This document shows, piece after piece, positions 26,150 to 38,163 of a DNA stretch of 64,000 bases (position 1 is the first letter of the stretch; each line of letters begins with the position of its first letter). The translations under genes were made by a program, and so were the position numbers. This DNA comes from Streptococcus viridans (GTDB lineage Bacteria; Bacillota; Bacilli; Lactobacillales; Streptococcaceae), in NCBI RefSeq assembly GCF_900636365.1, contig NZ_LR134266.1:1687501-1751500 (forward strand), written 5' to 3'. The notes beneath the pieces were generated by a model. It searched no databases. It saw only the letters and a list, made by a program, of their open reading frames with translations, and had not been told where the DNA came from.

Positions 26150-28465
26150 ATGGTTGTTAAAACAGTTGTTGAAGCACAAGACATTTTTGACAAAGCCTGG
26201 GAAGGCTTCCAAGGGGAAGACTGGAAAGAAAGAGCCAGCATCTCACGCTTTGTACAAGCTAACTACACTCCATATGATGGAGACGAAAGCTTCCTAGCTG
26301 GACCAACTGAACGTTCTCTTCACATCAAGAAGATTGTTGAAGAAACAAAATCACACTACGAAGAAACTCGTTTCCCATACGATACTCGTCCAACTTCTAT
26401 CGCTGATATCGCAGCTGGATACATTGACAAAGAAAACGAAGTCATCTTCGGTATCCAAAACGATGAGTTGTTCAAATTGAACTTCATGCCTCGTGGTGGT
26501 ATCCGTATGGCGGAAACTACTTTGAAAGAAAATGGATTTGAGCCAGATCCAGCTGTGCATGAAATCTTCACTAAATATGTAACAACAGTTAACGATGGTA
26601 TCTTCCGTGCTTATACTACAAACATCCGTCGTGCACGTCACGCTCACACAGTAACTGGTCTTCCAGATGCTTACTCACGTGGACGTATCATCGGGGTTTA
26701 TGCTCGTTTGGCCCTTTACGGAGCTGACTACTTGATGGCTGAAAAAGCAAACGACTGGAATGCAATCACTGAAATCGATGAAGAATCAATCCGTCTTCGT
26801 GAAGAAGTAAACCTTCAATACCAAGCACTTCAAGAAGTTGTTAAATTGGGTGACCTTTATGGTGTAGACGTACGTCGTCCTGCCTTCGATACAAAAGAAG
26901 CAATCCAATGGACAAACATCGCCTTCATGGCTGTCTGCCGTGTGATCAACGGTGCTGCTACTTCTCTTGGACGTGTGCCAATCGTTTTGGATATCTACGC
27001 TGAACGTGACTTGGCTCGTGGCACTTACACTGAGTCTGAACTTCAAGAATTCGTTGACGATTTCGTTATGAAATTGCGTACTGTTAAATTTGCTCGTACA
27101 AAAGCTTACGACCAATTGTACTCAGGTGACCCGACCTTCATCACAACTTCTATGGCTGGTATGGGTAACGACGGGCGTCACCGTGTTACTAAGATGGACT
27201 ACCGTTTCTTGAACACTTTGGACAACATCGGTAACTCTCCAGAACCAAACTTGACAGTTCTTTGGACTGACAAATTGCCATACAGCTTCCGTCGCTACTG
27301 TATGCACATGAGCCATAAACACTCTTCTATCCAATACGAAGGTGTTACAACAATGGCTAAAGACGGATACGGTGAAATGAGCTGTATCTCATGTTGTGTA
27401 TCTCCACTTGACCCAGAAAACGAAGAACAACGCCACAACATCCAGTACTTCGGTGCTCGTGTAAACGTGCTTAAAGCTCTTCTTACTGGTTTGAACGGTG
27501 GTTACGACGACGTTCATAAAGACTACAAAGTATTTGACATCGATCCTATCCGTGACGAAGTTCTTGAATTCGAATCTGTTAAAGCAAACTTCGAAAAATC
27601 ACTTGACTGGTTGACTGACACTTACGTAGATGCTTTGAACATCATCCACTACATGACTGATAAGTACAACTACGAAGCAGTTCAAATGGCCTTCTTGCCA
27701 ACTCACCAACGCGCAAACATGGGATTCGGTATCTGTGGTTTCGCTAACACTGTTGATACCTTATCAGCAATCAAATACGCTACTGTTAAACCACTCCGTG
27801 ACGAAGATGGCTACATCTACGATTACGAAACAATCGGTGAATACCCACGTTGGGGTGAAGATGACCCACGTTCTAACGAATTGGCAGAATGGTTGATCGA
27901 AGCTTACACTACTCGTCTTCGCAGCCACAAACTTTACAAGAACGCTGAAGCAACTGTGTCACTTCTTACCATCACTTCTAACGTTGCTTACTCTAAACAA
28001 ACTGGTAACTCACCAGTCCACAAAGGGGTATACCTCAACGAAGATGGTTCTGTAAACACAAGCAAATTGGAATTCTTCTCACCAGGTGCTAACCCATCTA
28101 ACAAAGCGAAAGGTGGATGGTTGCAAAACTTGAACTCACTTGCTAGCCTTGATTTTGGCTACGCAGCTGACGGTATCTCACTCACTACTCAAGTTTCTCC
28201 TCGTGCTCTTGGTAAAACTCGTGATGAACAAGTAGATAACTTGGTAACTATCCTTGATGGATACTTCGAAAACGGTGGACAACACGTTAACTTGAATGTT
28301 ATGGACTTGTCAGACGTTTACGAAAAGATTATGAGCGGTGAAGATGTTATCGTACGTATCTCTGGATACTGTGTAAACACCAAATACCTCACTCCAGAAC
28401 AAAAAACTGAATTGACACAACGTGTCTTCCACGAAGTTCTTTCTATGGATGATGCATTGAGCTAA
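26150..28465 (+). CDS. pflB: Pyruvate formate-lyase
   Basis: Converts pyruvate and CoA to acetyl-CoA and formate during mixed-acid fermentation, by a glycyl radical mechanism. It has 771 residues. The active-site pair Cys415-Cys416 is in [10 protein letters not shown], and the radical glycine Gly739 is in [12 protein letters not shown]. Codon use is strongly biased, as in highly expressed genes. The activating enzyme gene is not in this window. It has its own promoter with a cre-like site and its own terminator, consistent with control by sugar supply. Confidence 0.97.
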   Translation: MVVKTVVEAQDIFDKAWEGFQGEDWKERASISRFVQANYTPYDGDESFLAGPTERSLHIKKIVEETKSHYEETRFPYDTRPTSIADIAAGYIDKENEVIFGIQNDELFKLNFMPRGGIRMAETTLKENGFEPDPAVHEIFTKYVTTVNDGIFRAYTTNIRRARHAHTVTGLPDAYSRGRIIGVYARLALYGADYLMAEKANDWNAITEIDEESIRLREEVNLQYQALQEVVKLGDLYGVDVRRPAFDTKEAIQWTNIAFMAVCRVINGAATSLGRVPIVLDIYAERDLARGTYTESELQEFVDDFVMKLRTVKFARTKAYDQLYSGDPTFITTSMAGMGNDGRHRVTKMDYRFLNTLDNIGNSPEPNLTVLWTDKLPYSFRRYCMHMSHKHSSIQYEGVTTMAKDGYGEMSCISCCVSPLDPENEEQRHNIQYFGARVNVLKALLTGLNGGYDDVHKDYKVFDIDPIRDEVLEFESVKANFEKSLDWLTDTYVDALNIIHYMTDKYNYEAVQMAFLPTHQRANMGFGICGFANTVDTLSAIKYATVKPLRDEDGYIYDYETIGEYPRWGEDDPRSNELAEWLIEAYTTRLRSHKLYKNAEATVSLLTITSNVAYSKQTGNSPVHKGVYLNEDGSVNTSKLEFFSPGANPSNKAKGGWLQNLNSLASLDFGYAADGISLTTQVSPRALGKTRDEQVDNLVTILDGYFENGGQHVNLNVMDLSDVYEKIMSGEDVIVRISGYCVNTKYLTPEQKTELTQRVFHEVLSMDDALS

Positions 28466-28483
28466 GATTCAAATAGATTTTTC

Positions 28484-28510
28484 AAACCAGTCGGAAACGG
28501 CTGGTTTTTT
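28484..28510 (+). terminator. Terminator of pflB
   Basis: AAACCAGTCG and CGGCTGGTTT pair around GAAA, followed by a T run. Confidence 0.9.
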
Positions 28511-28564
28511 CTTGTCCTGTCTTGACTAAATCCGTGGTAACACTAGTACAAATCAGTGAAATTT

Positions 28565-28573
28565 TGATATAAT
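28565..28573 (+). promoter_or_regulatory. Extended -10 promoter of the ThrE-type operon
   Basis: TGATATAAT is a perfect extended -10, about 33 bases before the first gene. Confidence 0.65.
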
Positions 28574-28605
28574 GGAGACAATCTATTAACAGAACAGGAA
28601 GAACA

Positions 28606-29364
28606 ATGGAAGCGTCTAAAGATATGGACCGCGTGATTGACGTCCTCATGTTGGCAGGAACCCTCCTTTTAGAGAGCGGTTCTGAAATCCATCGGGTGGA
28701 GGATACCATGATCCGGATTGCTCATTCTCAAGGAATCGATGATTGCAATGCCTTAGCGATGCCAGTCGCTATTTTCTTTTCAATCGAAAATGCCAATATC
28801 ACGCGGATGAAACGGATCCTGCGAACCAATTACAATATCGAGAAGGTCTGTGATGTCAACCAGATTTCTCGCCAATTAGTCTCTGGGTATATCAATCTCG
28901 AAGAAGCCTATCAAGCTTTGATCCAATTAAAACAAAAGGCAGTCCCTTATACCAATCTGCAGTTAACCATCGCGGCAACTCTTAGTGCCCCTTTTTTCTC
29001 CATCATGTTTGGCGGGAACTTTTATGATGCGATTGGAGCTGGTATTGCGACCGTCTTTGCCTTTGCTTTCTCTCTAGTAGTTGAAAAATACGTTCGCATC
29101 CCTTTTGCTACTGCTTTTGCGGCAGCCTTTGTCTTTGGCTTTTTGGCCCATATTTGGTCTCAATATAGTGGTTTTCCTTCCAATACCGATCTTATCATTG
29201 CTGGCTGTGTTATGCCCTTTGTTCCTGGTATTGCCATGACCAATGCCGTCAGGGATCTGATGAATAACCACCTCAACTCTGGGATGAGTAAACTCTTTGA
29301 GACCCTACTCATTACCCTTGCCCTTGGTGCCGGGACGACCGTCGCTCTTGTCCTTATGAAATAG
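28606..29364 (+). CDS. Threonine/serine exporter, N-terminal-type subunit (ThrE family)
   Basis: The larger half of a split ThrE-type exporter, thought to move threonine and serine out of the cell. It has 252 residues. The soluble N-terminal part, with the family signature LLLESGSEIHRVEDTM and an FFSI segment, is followed by about five hydrophobic segments. A second gene, 4 bases downstream, carries the other membrane half. In actinobacteria the two halves are fused. Substrate assignment rests on the family only. Confidence 0.85.
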   Translation: MEASKDMDRVIDVLMLAGTLLLESGSEIHRVEDTMIRIAHSQGIDDCNALAMPVAIFFSIENANITRMKRILRTNYNIEKVCDVNQISRQLVSGYINLEEAYQALIQLKQKAVPYTNLQLTIAATLSAPFFSIMFGGNFYDAIGAGIATVFAFAFSLVVEKYVRIPFATAFAAAFVFGFLAHIWSQYSGFPSNTDLIIAGCVMPFVPGIAMTNAVRDLMNNHLNSGMSKLFETLLITLALGAGTTVALVLMK

Positions 29365-29368
29365 AATC

Positions 29369-29836
29369 ATGAATCTAATCGAATTTTTAATCCAAGCGGT
29401 GGCTAGTTTGATTGCCATCATTACCTTTTTAATCGTCCTCAATGTGCAACGTTCCATGCTCATCCCTGGAGGAGTTCTAGGGATGGCTATTTGGTTGCTC
29501 TACTATATCTTGAGAGGACCTACCAATGTTATCATTGCGACTTTTATTGCAGCAATCGTTGGTTCTTGTATCAGTCAAATTTTAAGCATTATCTATAAGA
29601 CGCCTGTCGTTGTCTTTATGCTAGCTATTCTTGCCCCTTTAGTTCCTGGATACATTTCCTATCGGACCACTTCCTTCTTTGTCAGTGGCCAATATCAACA
29701 AGCAGTGACCAGCGTAACCTTGGTTGTTATTCTGGCCTTGGTCATCTCCATCGGGATGGCTAGCGGGTCTGTCGTCTTGAAACTCTACCATTCTTACCAA
29801 CGCCATCAAAAAAGAAAAATGACCAATGCCAACTAG
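29369..29836 (+). CDS. Threonine/serine exporter, C-terminal-type subunit (DUF3815-like)
   Basis: The smaller partner of the preceding ThrE-type protein: 155 residues with about four or five membrane segments and a short basic tail. PGGVLGMAIWLLYY and LAPLVPGYISYRT are typical of the family. It starts 4 bases after its partner, so translation is coupled. The stop codon lies inside the loop of the terminator. Confidence 0.83.
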   Translation: MNLIEFLIQAVASLIAIITFLIVLNVQRSMLIPGGVLGMAIWLLYYILRGPTNVIIATFIAAIVGSCISQILSIIYKTPVVVFMLAILAPLVPGYISYRTTSFFVSGQYQQAVTSVTLVVILALVISIGMASGSVVLKLYHSYQRHQKRKMTNAN

Positions 29837-29855
29837 CATTGGTTTTCTAATTTTT
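29822..29855 (+). terminator. Terminator of the ThrE-type operon
   Basis: ACCAATGC and GCATTGGT pair around CAACTA, followed by TTTCTAATTTTT. The TAG stop codon of the second gene lies in the loop and stem edge. Confidence 0.85.
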
Positions 29856-29939
29856 ATCTATGTAATCGCTTGCTTTATCGCTTAAAAGGAGTACAATAAT
29901 AGTGGAAAAACAAATTCTTTAAAGGATTCGAGGTGTTGC

Positions 29940-30173
29940 ATGATGGTACACAAGTATGTCAAGTATCTTCCTTGGGTGATTCTAGGAGCCCTCCCCTCCT
30001 ATCAATCAGCGACTTACTATGCCCGTAATTCATTCGACTTGTTCTATCTGACCTTGAACTTTCTGATTGTGTACATCGCTTTAATCGTCTTCTACGAAAA
30101 AGTTCTAAGAGACAAATGCAAAGAACTCTTCATACGAATCATGAGCAATCCTAAAAAAGATAAGCAAGGATAA
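29940..30173 (+). CDS. Small membrane protein, unknown
   Basis: A 77-residue protein with two hydrophobic segments (about 9-24 and 33-51) and a strongly basic C-terminal tail (RDKCKEL, NPKKDKQG), which predicts a small helical hairpin with the tail inside the cell. A GAGG ribosome site lies 8-11 bases upstream of the two consecutive ATG codons, so the start could be one codon later. I do not recognise the family. It stands alone between the exporter terminator and a 175-bp element. Confidence 0.6.
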   Translation: MMVHKYVKYLPWVILGALPSYQSATYYARNSFDLFYLTLNFLIVYIALIVFYEKVLRDKCKELFIRIMSNPKKDKQG

Positions 30174-30181
30174 GAGTTGAA

Positions 30182-30356
30182 GAGAGTGGGACAGAAATCG
30201 GTCATTCGTTAGAATTCGATTTCGTCGTCCCACCTCCGCACAGTTGAGTAGGGCTGTAAAAGCTGATGAAATCAGCGTAGTAGAGCCCACTCAACCACTG
30301 CGTCTTTCTCGACAATCCAAAGACAATTGAGAGGCTAGGACTTTTGTCCCAGCCTT
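30182..30356 (-). repeat. 175-bp three-hairpin element, copy 3
   Basis: The same orientation as copy 2, beginning 9 bases after the small membrane protein stop codon. It differs from the others by a few substitutions, such as TCTTTCTCGACAATCC near its right side, but keeps the length of 175 bp. This is the only copy lying between two genes that point the same way. The rest of the gap to mvaS (30357-30463) shows nothing else. Confidence 0.9.
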
Positions 30357-30463
30357 TTTTGTTTTTCGTCCTCTTTTTTTCAAACAATCCCCTTGACCAC
30401 CTCGGTCCTAAGAATGATTTCCATACGGATCTGGCTTTTTCAAGGGAGTTTTGCTCTCAAATA

Positions 30464-30472
30464 TGGTAAAAT
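30464..30472 (+). promoter_or_regulatory. Extended -10 promoter of mvaS-mvaA
   Basis: TGGTAAAAT, an extended -10 about 45 bases before mvaS. No good -35 is seen. Confidence 0.5.
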
Positions 30473-30517
30473 AGTAACGAAATATACTAGTAGATATCAA
30501 ATTAAAAGAGGTTATTT

Positions 30518-31696
30518 ATGACAATCGGTATTGATAAGATTGGATTTGCGACCAGCCAGTATGTCTTGCGCTTAAGTGAGCTAGCGGCTGCTCGAAATAC
30601 AGATCCAGAAAAACTCAGTAAAGGGCTCCTATTGAAAGAACTGAGTATTGCCCCTATTACAGAGGATATCGTCACACTTGGAGCAAGTGCCAGCCATAGT
30701 ATTTTAACCGAAGAAGAAAAAGAAGAAATCGATATGGTCATCCTGGCAACCGAATCAGGAATTGACCAGAGTAAGGCTGCTGCTGTTTTCGTTCACGGTC
30801 TTCTAGGAATCCAACCCTTTGCCCGTAGCTTTGAAATGAAGGAAGCTTGCTATGCTGCAACGGCCGCTTTGGACTATGCTAAACTTCATGTTGAAAAATC
30901 CCCACAGAGCAAGGTCTTAGTTATTGCCAGCGATATTGCAAAATATGGGATCGACACCCCTGGCGAGCCGACTCAAGGAGCTGGATCTGTCGCTATGCTG
31001 GTGACGCAGAACCCCCGTATTCTAGCATTCAACGATGATAATGTAGCTCAGACCCGTGATGTCATGGATTTCTGGCGTCCCAACTACTCAAGCACACCCT
31101 TTGTCAATGGGATCTATTCAACTCAACAGTACTTGGATTGCTTGAAAACAACTTGGACAGAGTATCAAAAACGGACTGGTCTGACATTGAATGATTTTGA
31201 TGCGGTCTGCTTCCACCTACCTTATCCCAAGCTTGCTCTTAAGGGCTTAAAAAAGATTCTTGATAAGAGTCTTTCTCCTGAGAAACAAGCCCAATTGCAA
31301 TACAATTTTGAACAGTCCATTCTCTACAGCCAAAAGGTTGGGAATATCTATACGGGTTCCCTCTTCCTAGGTTTGCTTTCTCTCCTAGAAAACCAACCTC
31401 AACTGGTTGCTGGCGACCGGATCGCCCTCTATGGATATGGAAGTGGTGCGGTAGCGGAGATTTTTAGTGCTCACTTGGTCGAAGGATTTGAGAAAATGCT
31501 CCATCCAAACCGTTTAGCAGAATTGGATCAGCGAAAAGCTCTTACGATTGCCGAATATGAGAAAATCTTCTTCGAAGACGCACAATTAGATGCTGAAGGC
31601 AATCAAACCTTCCAAGGTTACCAAAATCAAACCTATGCCTTATCAGAAATCAACGAACACCAACGAACCTATGTAAAGGTAGAACACCATGGTTAA
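30518..31696 (+). CDS. mvaS: Hydroxymethylglutaryl-CoA synthase
   Basis: Condenses acetyl-CoA with acetoacetyl-CoA to HMG-CoA, the committed entry into the mevalonate pathway. It has 392 residues with a thiolase-like fold. The nucleophile Cys111 is in FEMKEACYAATAAL, Glu79 is in ILATES, and the histidine in AVCFHLPYPKL completes the triad. The gene overlaps mvaA by 8 bases, so the two are translationally coupled. The later pathway steps are on the opposite strand about 2 kb away. Confidence 0.97.
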   Translation: MTIGIDKIGFATSQYVLRLSELAAARNTDPEKLSKGLLLKELSIAPITEDIVTLGASASHSILTEEEKEEIDMVILATESGIDQSKAAAVFVHGLLGIQPFARSFEMKEACYAATAALDYAKLHVEKSPQSKVLVIASDIAKYGIDTPGEPTQGAGSVAMLVTQNPRILAFNDDNVAQTRDVMDFWRPNYSSTPFVNGIYSTQQYLDCLKTTWTEYQKRTGLTLNDFDAVCFHLPYPKLALKGLKKILDKSLSPEKQAQLQYNFEQSILYSQKVGNIYTGSLFLGLLSLLENQPQLVAGDRIALYGYGSGAVAEIFSAHLVEGFEKMLHPNRLAELDQRKALTIAEYEKIFFEDAQLDAEGNQTFQGYQNQTYALSEINEHQRTYVKVEHHG

Positions 31697-32957
31697 ATTA
31701 ACTGGTTTTTCAAAAGCAAGTCCAGCAGAACGTATCGAAAAATTGGCTCAGGCCGGACTCCTTTCAGAAGAAGGACTACAAACAGTAAGGGACAATGACA
31801 CATTGCCCCTTTCTCTTGCCAATGAAATGGTCGAAAATGTCCTCGGCACCTTAGCCTTACCATTTGGTATAGCTCCTGGCTTCCAGATAGATGGTCAGGA
31901 AGTTCAGGTCCCAATGGTGACGGAAGAACCCTCTGTCATTGCTGCTGCTTCTTATGCTGCAGGGTTGATCAAGCGTTCAGGTGGGTTTCAGACCCAGGTG
32001 CACAAGCGTCAAATGATTGGGCAAGTGGCTCTCTATGATGTCAGCAATAAAGAAAAGGCCCGTCAGGCGATTACAGAAGCTAAAGAAGAACTGCTCCAAC
32101 TGGCCAATCAAGCCTATCCTTCCATCGTTAAACGGGGAGGTGGGGCACGAGACCTCTGGACAGAGGTGAAAGGTGACTTTCTCATTTGCTACCTATCCGT
32201 TGATCCAAAAGAAGCCATGGGGGCCAATATGCTCAATACTATGCTAGAAGCTCTGGTCGACCCTTTAGAAGACTTAACCGGGGGCCAAGGCTTAATGGCT
32301 ATTTTGTCCAACCTAGCAACAGATGCCCTCGTCACTGCAAGGTGTAACATAGACTACCGCTTTCTCAGTCGTGATCCCAAGGAAGCTGCCGAAATCGCTC
32401 AGAAAATAGCTCTGGCCAGTCAATTAGCGGCTGTTGATCCTTATCGAGCAGCGACTCACAACAAGGGAATTTTCAATGGCATCGATGCTGTCGTCTTAGC
32501 AACTGGGAATGACTGGCGGGCGATTGAAGCAGGTGGCCATACCTATGCTAGTCGAACAGGACAAGCTCAAGGACTATCTAACTGGATGGATCATCCAGAA
32601 CAGCAAGTCCTAGAAGGTCAGCTGACCCTTCCCATGCCTATCGCTACCAAGGGAGGCTCCATCGGACTCAATCCAAGTGTTCAAGTGGCTCATGAACTAC
32701 TTGGAAATCCCGACGCCCAGACTCTTGCACGGATTATTGTATCCGTTGGCCTAGCTCAAAACTTTGCAGCGCTTAAGGCCTTGGTCAGCACCGGTATTCA
32801 ACATGGGCATATGAAACTCCAGGCTAAGTCACTCGCCCTACTTGCTGGAGCTAGTCCGTCAGAGGTGGCTCCGTTGGTACAAGCATTGCTAGAAGACAAA
32901 CCCTTTAACCTGGAAAAGGCCCAAGCTGTTTTAGAGGAAATTCGTCAAAATAACTAA
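31689..32957 (+). CDS. mvaA: Hydroxymethylglutaryl-CoA reductase, class II
   Basis: Reduces HMG-CoA to mevalonate with NAD(P)H. It has 422 residues without the membrane anchor of eukaryotic enzymes, which fits class II. Visible motifs are ENVLGTLALPFGIAPGF, EEPSVIAAASYAAGL, DAMGANM-like KEAMGANMLNTM, and the GTKGGSIGLNPSV-like ATKGGSIGLNPS segment. It overlaps the end of mvaS by 8 bases. A strong terminator begins at its stop codon. Confidence 0.96.
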   Translation: MVKLTGFSKASPAERIEKLAQAGLLSEEGLQTVRDNDTLPLSLANEMVENVLGTLALPFGIAPGFQIDGQEVQVPMVTEEPSVIAAASYAAGLIKRSGGFQTQVHKRQMIGQVALYDVSNKEKARQAITEAKEELLQLANQAYPSIVKRGGGARDLWTEVKGDFLICYLSVDPKEAMGANMLNTMLEALVDPLEDLTGGQGLMAILSNLATDALVTARCNIDYRFLSRDPKEAAEIAQKIALASQLAAVDPYRAATHNKGIFNGIDAVVLATGNDWRAIEAGGHTYASRTGQAQGLSNWMDHPEQQVLEGQLTLPMPIATKGGSIGLNPSVQVAHELLGNPDAQTLARIIVSVGLAQNFAALKALVSTGIQHGHMKLQAKSLALLAGASPSEVAPLVQALLEDKPFNLEKAQAVLEEIRQNN

Positions 32958-32988
32958 AAAATCCCTCCGTTTACACGGAGGGATTTTT
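32956..32988. terminator. Terminator of mvaS-mvaA
   Basis: AAAAATCCCTCCGT and ACGGAGGGATTTTT form a perfect stem around four bases, with A and T runs allowing use on both strands. It touches the mvaA stop codon. Confidence 0.9.
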
Positions 32989-33076
32989 GAATGCAGACAA
33001 ACTATTATTATTTTACAAAACAGCTGGATGATTTTCAAAAAATGACTTTCATTTTTTAGTCATTTAAGAAGATGAA

Positions 33077-33212
33077 AAACTTTACGCCGTGAGAAAAGTG
33101 CCTGAAACAACTGTGTTTCAGGCACTCGGGAGTTTTGAGACCTTAGGCTCAAAACTAAGTCATGGAACTTCGTAGAAGTTCGCTGACGTCCGTACTCACC
33201 TAAGGAAAGTTT
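33077..33212 (-). repeat. R2 repeat, intact copy with terminal inverted repeats
   Basis: The ends are AAACTTTACGCCGTGAG and CTCACCTAAGGAAAGTTT, which are imperfect inverted repeats. Inside are three hairpins: GTGCCTGAAAC/GTTTCAGGCAC, GTTTTGAG/CTCAAAAC and GAACTTC/GAAGTTC. The second copy is at 59802-60122. It fills the gap between the two converging mevalonate operons and ends 23 bases from the fni stop codon. Confidence 0.75.
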
Positions 33213-33234
33213 CTAAAATTACTTTATTTTCAAG

Positions 33235-35243
<2,009 letters not shown>

Positions 35244-35254
<11 letters not shown>

Positions 35255-36194
35255 GGGATAAATCCTTGGTCTTGGAGACAATGATACGGTAGTCTTGTTC
35301 AAAAAGTGGAACCAATTGGTCCAGATCCTCTTCTAGACAGAGAACCTTCACATTCGGACCTGCATCCATGGTGAAGTAGCAACGTTTCCCTTCTTCACGA
35401 AGAGAACGCACGAACTCCATGGCCTCATAGCTCTTATCCGTCAAATAGGAGAAGGCTGGACTTGCAGTTTTGGTTGTAGAATGCATGAGAAGAGCATTCC
35501 GTTCGGTCAATTCCCCTACTTTTTCAAAGTCATTGTCCTTCAGGTAACCCAGCATATCCCGGTAATCCCGTGCTGACTGGCGGATCCATTCTTGGAAATT
35601 GGTAGAGGTTTCCGTGCACCGTTTCATCCCTTCCCGACTAGAAAGAATTTTTTGTTGGTCGTTTAACACCAGCATAATCATAGCCAGTTTGAGGTCCGTT
35701 TCCACTTGGTAGATTTCCCCAGTATCCTTGTCCCAAGCAGCTAAGGGGCCAAAGAAAGAACGAGAGGACGAACCGGAGGCAAACTTAGCCGCTTGAGCTT
35801 GTTCTGCCTGCGTCATCCCCAGTTGGTAATAGCGATTGCAAGCTTTTACCAAGGCAGATAAACCACTGGAACTAGAAGAAAGCCCTGCAGCTGTCGGCAT
35901 GTTGTTGCTGGTATCAACCCGCACAAAGCCAGTCTCCCCTTCTGGTTTAAAGCGGTCGATGACTGCTCCTATCTTGGCCTGCTCCGCTTCATTTTGGAAG
36001 ACCCCATCAATATAGAAAGCATGGGCCTTGGCCTCAGGCCCCAAAGGACTAAGTCGAGTCTCCGTATACATATTTTCCAAGGTCAAGGAAATGGAACTAG
36101 TTGATGGCACCATTGCTTCACTGTTTTCCTTGCCCCAATACTTAATAATGGCGATATTGGCATACGATTTCACGCTTACAGGCTTTCGATCCAT
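35244..36194 (-). CDS. mvaD: Diphosphomevalonate decarboxylase
   Basis: ATP-dependent decarboxylation of diphosphomevalonate to isopentenyl diphosphate. It has 316 residues of the GHMP fold. The start VSVKSYANIAIIKYWGKE carries the substrate-binding Tyr and Lys. PTAAGLSSSSSGLSALVKA is the nucleotide loop, and the catalytic aspartate lies in YFTMDAGPNVKVLC. The start overlaps the end of mvaK1 by 19 bases. Confidence 0.96.
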
Positions 36195-37054
36195 AACTCC
36201 TCCACTCCTTTATTTCTTAGTTCTTTTGCGATCATCTCTGCTTGTTCCTGGTCTGCAGCAAGGGCAATGATACAGCCACCGAGCCCGCCACCGCTCATCT
36301 TGGCTCCCAAGGCTCCACTCGCTAAGGCTAGTTCCACCAATTGATCCGCTTCTGGACAACTCACTCCCACTGCCTGCAAATGATGATGGCAGTCTGTCAA
36401 GATACGTCCCAAGCTGAGAGCATCTTTTTGAGCAAGAGCTTTTTCTGCCTGCTCGGTGAGGAGGCCGATTTCATGGAAACTAGCGAGGGCTGCTGTTCCC
36501 AACTCCTTGACCTTCTGAATGGCTTCTTTGGTATGGCCATGGATACCTGTATCTGCAATGACCAGCTTGGCACCCAAATCAACCTCTAATTCACTAAAGC
36601 CGACATTTCGAATGAACTTAATCGGCTGATCACTGAGGCAGGTCTTGGCATCCAGCCCACTTGGATTCATATGGGCAATCATTTCTGCTCGATTAACTAA
36701 GATTTCCAAGGTTTCTTGACTCAAATCTCGCTTGAAGTAATCAAAAACTGCTCGAATTGCCGCAATACTGACAGCAGCCGAGGACCCCATCCCCCGCTGG
36801 GACGGAATCATGGAGTCAATCCGGCAAGCGATAGCCGCCTCCTCAATCCCTAAATGCTCTAAAGAAGCATAAACGGCCATAGATAAGCTATCATTCTCAA
36901 AAAGGACCCACGGACGCTCCGCAGGTACAATCTGACAAGTGACCTGAATGTGAAGGAGGGGCAAGGCAATGGCTGGATAGCCATAAACAACCGCATGCTC
37001 TCCTATTAAAATAATCTTGCTATGTGCTTGTCCGACACCTATCGATCTAGTCAT
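36176..37054 (-). CDS. mvaK1: Mevalonate kinase
   Basis: Phosphorylates mevalonate, the first kinase step of the pathway. It has 292 residues from the ATG at 37054, matching the usual streptococcal length. It starts MTRSIGVGQAHSKIILIGEH. The ATP loop is SQRGMGSSAAVSIAAIRA, and the late GHMP motif is GAKMSGGGLGGCIIAL. It is first in the mvaK1-mvaD-mvaK2-fni operon; all four genes overlap head to tail. An in-frame ATG at 37075 is possible but has no ribosome site. Confidence 0.95.
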   Translation of the reverse strand: MTRSIGVGQAHSKIILIGEHAVVYGYPAIALPLLHIQVTCQIVPAERPWVLFENDSLSMAVYASLEHLGIEEAAIACRIDSMIPSQRGMGSSAAVSIAAIRAVFDYFKRDLSQETLEILVNRAEMIAHMNPSGLDAKTCLSDQPIKFIRNVGFSELEVDLGAKLVIADTGIHGHTKEAIQKVKELGTAALASFHEIGLLTEQAEKALAQKDALSLGRILTDCHHHLQAVGVSCPEADQLVELALASGALGAKMSGGGLGGCIIALAADQEQAEMIAKELRNKGVEELWIESL

Positions 37055-37174
37055 ACGTCTCTCATTTATCTTCATTCTTTTATGCTCTAGATTGCTTGAT
37101 ACAATCTTCTCTCCTTCCATTTTAATATAAAAAAAGAAAAAAAGCGATGGCTAAACCACGCTTCTTTCTCCGTC

Positions 37175-38128
37175 TTAGGAAGGATTTTTACTGATCCCTT
37201 CCATTTCTCTTTTGATGAGCTCCATGAGTTGATTCCGATCCAGGATCCATTGGGCCCGCTCATCTTTTTCATAGGTCCGATTGGATAGGAAAATAGCTGC
37301 CAATTGGAGCTTGCGATTATAGAGAAGGAAGGTCCCCGTATAGCCTGTATGGTCCAACCAGTCTCCTTCCAGGTTCCAGGACAGAGAGCGCGTCTTCCCT
37401 TCTTCTAGGGCATAGTTCTGCGATAAAATCTCTGCAAAAGGATCCTGTAAGTAATGCTCCAGGAAAATTTCCATATCTTTAATGGTTGAAAACAAACCTG
37501 CACTTCCGGCATGGACCCCCAGCACACGCGCTTTCGGATCATGGACGACGCCACCTTGTACTCCACGAAGGGTTGGCACCGCTTGAGAAACCGGGCCAAA
37601 AGTAGTCTCCTTCATTTGCCAAGGTGTAAAAACTTGCTCCTGAAAAATCTGGTCTAAATCCTGACCAAACCACTTCTCCAGAAGAAAGCCCAACAAAAGA
37701 AAATTGACATCTGTATAGTGGAACTGGCGATTGTCCTTGAGCTTCAAACGGTGCAAGGCTTCTTTTAATCCTTTAGCATCCAAGTCATCTCGTCCAGGGA
37801 TGAAAGGATCCAGCCCAGAAGTATGGGTCAAGAGCTGACGGATGGTCACCTCTGTTTGCTCCATATCCGAATAGTAAGAAGCTAAGGGACGATCGATATC
37901 AATTTGCCCTTGTTGGACCAGAAAAGCAAGAACTGTTCCAACTCCGACGACCTTACTCACACTGGCCAAATCATAGGTCAAGCTAGCAATAACTGGCTCT
38001 TGCTTGGCTGGATCAGCCAGTCCCAAGTAATACTCCTTCCAGCTTCCCTTCTGATAAAGCGCAAAAGAGGCACCTGGGTAGATGCCTGCTCCTATTTGCT
38101 CTTGAATTTTTTGGATGATTTTTTCCAT
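37175..38128 (-). CDS. Serine hydrolase of the beta-lactamase/class C PBP-like family
   Basis: A 317-residue protein of the beta-lactamase fold. Ser56-Val-Ser-Lys59 (ASVSK) is the catalytic SxxK motif. FHYTDVNFLLLG holds the YxN-like motif, and HTGYTGTF is the late HTG triad. No signal peptide is evident, so it may be a cytoplasmic esterase or peptidase and not a secreted beta-lactamase. It lies between the mevalonate operon and cppA on the same strand. The exact substrate is unknown. Confidence 0.8.
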   Translation of the reverse strand: MEKIIQKIQEQIGAGIYPGASFALYQKGSWKEYYLGLADPAKQEPVIASLTYDLASVSKVVGVGTVLAFLVQQGQIDIDRPLASYYSDMEQTEVTIRQLLTHTSGLDPFIPGRDDLDAKGLKEALHRLKLKDNRQFHYTDVNFLLLGFLLEKWFGQDLDQIFQEQVFTPWQMKETTFGPVSQAVPTLRGVQGGVVHDPKARVLGVHAGSAGLFSTIKDMEIFLEHYLQDPFAEILSQNYALEEGKTRSLSWNLEGDWLDHTGYTGTFLLYNRKLQLAAIFLSNRTYEKDERAQWILDRNQLMELIKREMEGISKNPS

Positions 38129-38163
38129 TTTTCTTCACTCATTTCAATTAGCCAAAGACTTGC

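Noticed and set aside
36176-37120. Longer mevalonate kinase start upstream of 37054
   Set aside because: The added residues have no family similarity; the 292-residue form matches known streptococcal enzymes.
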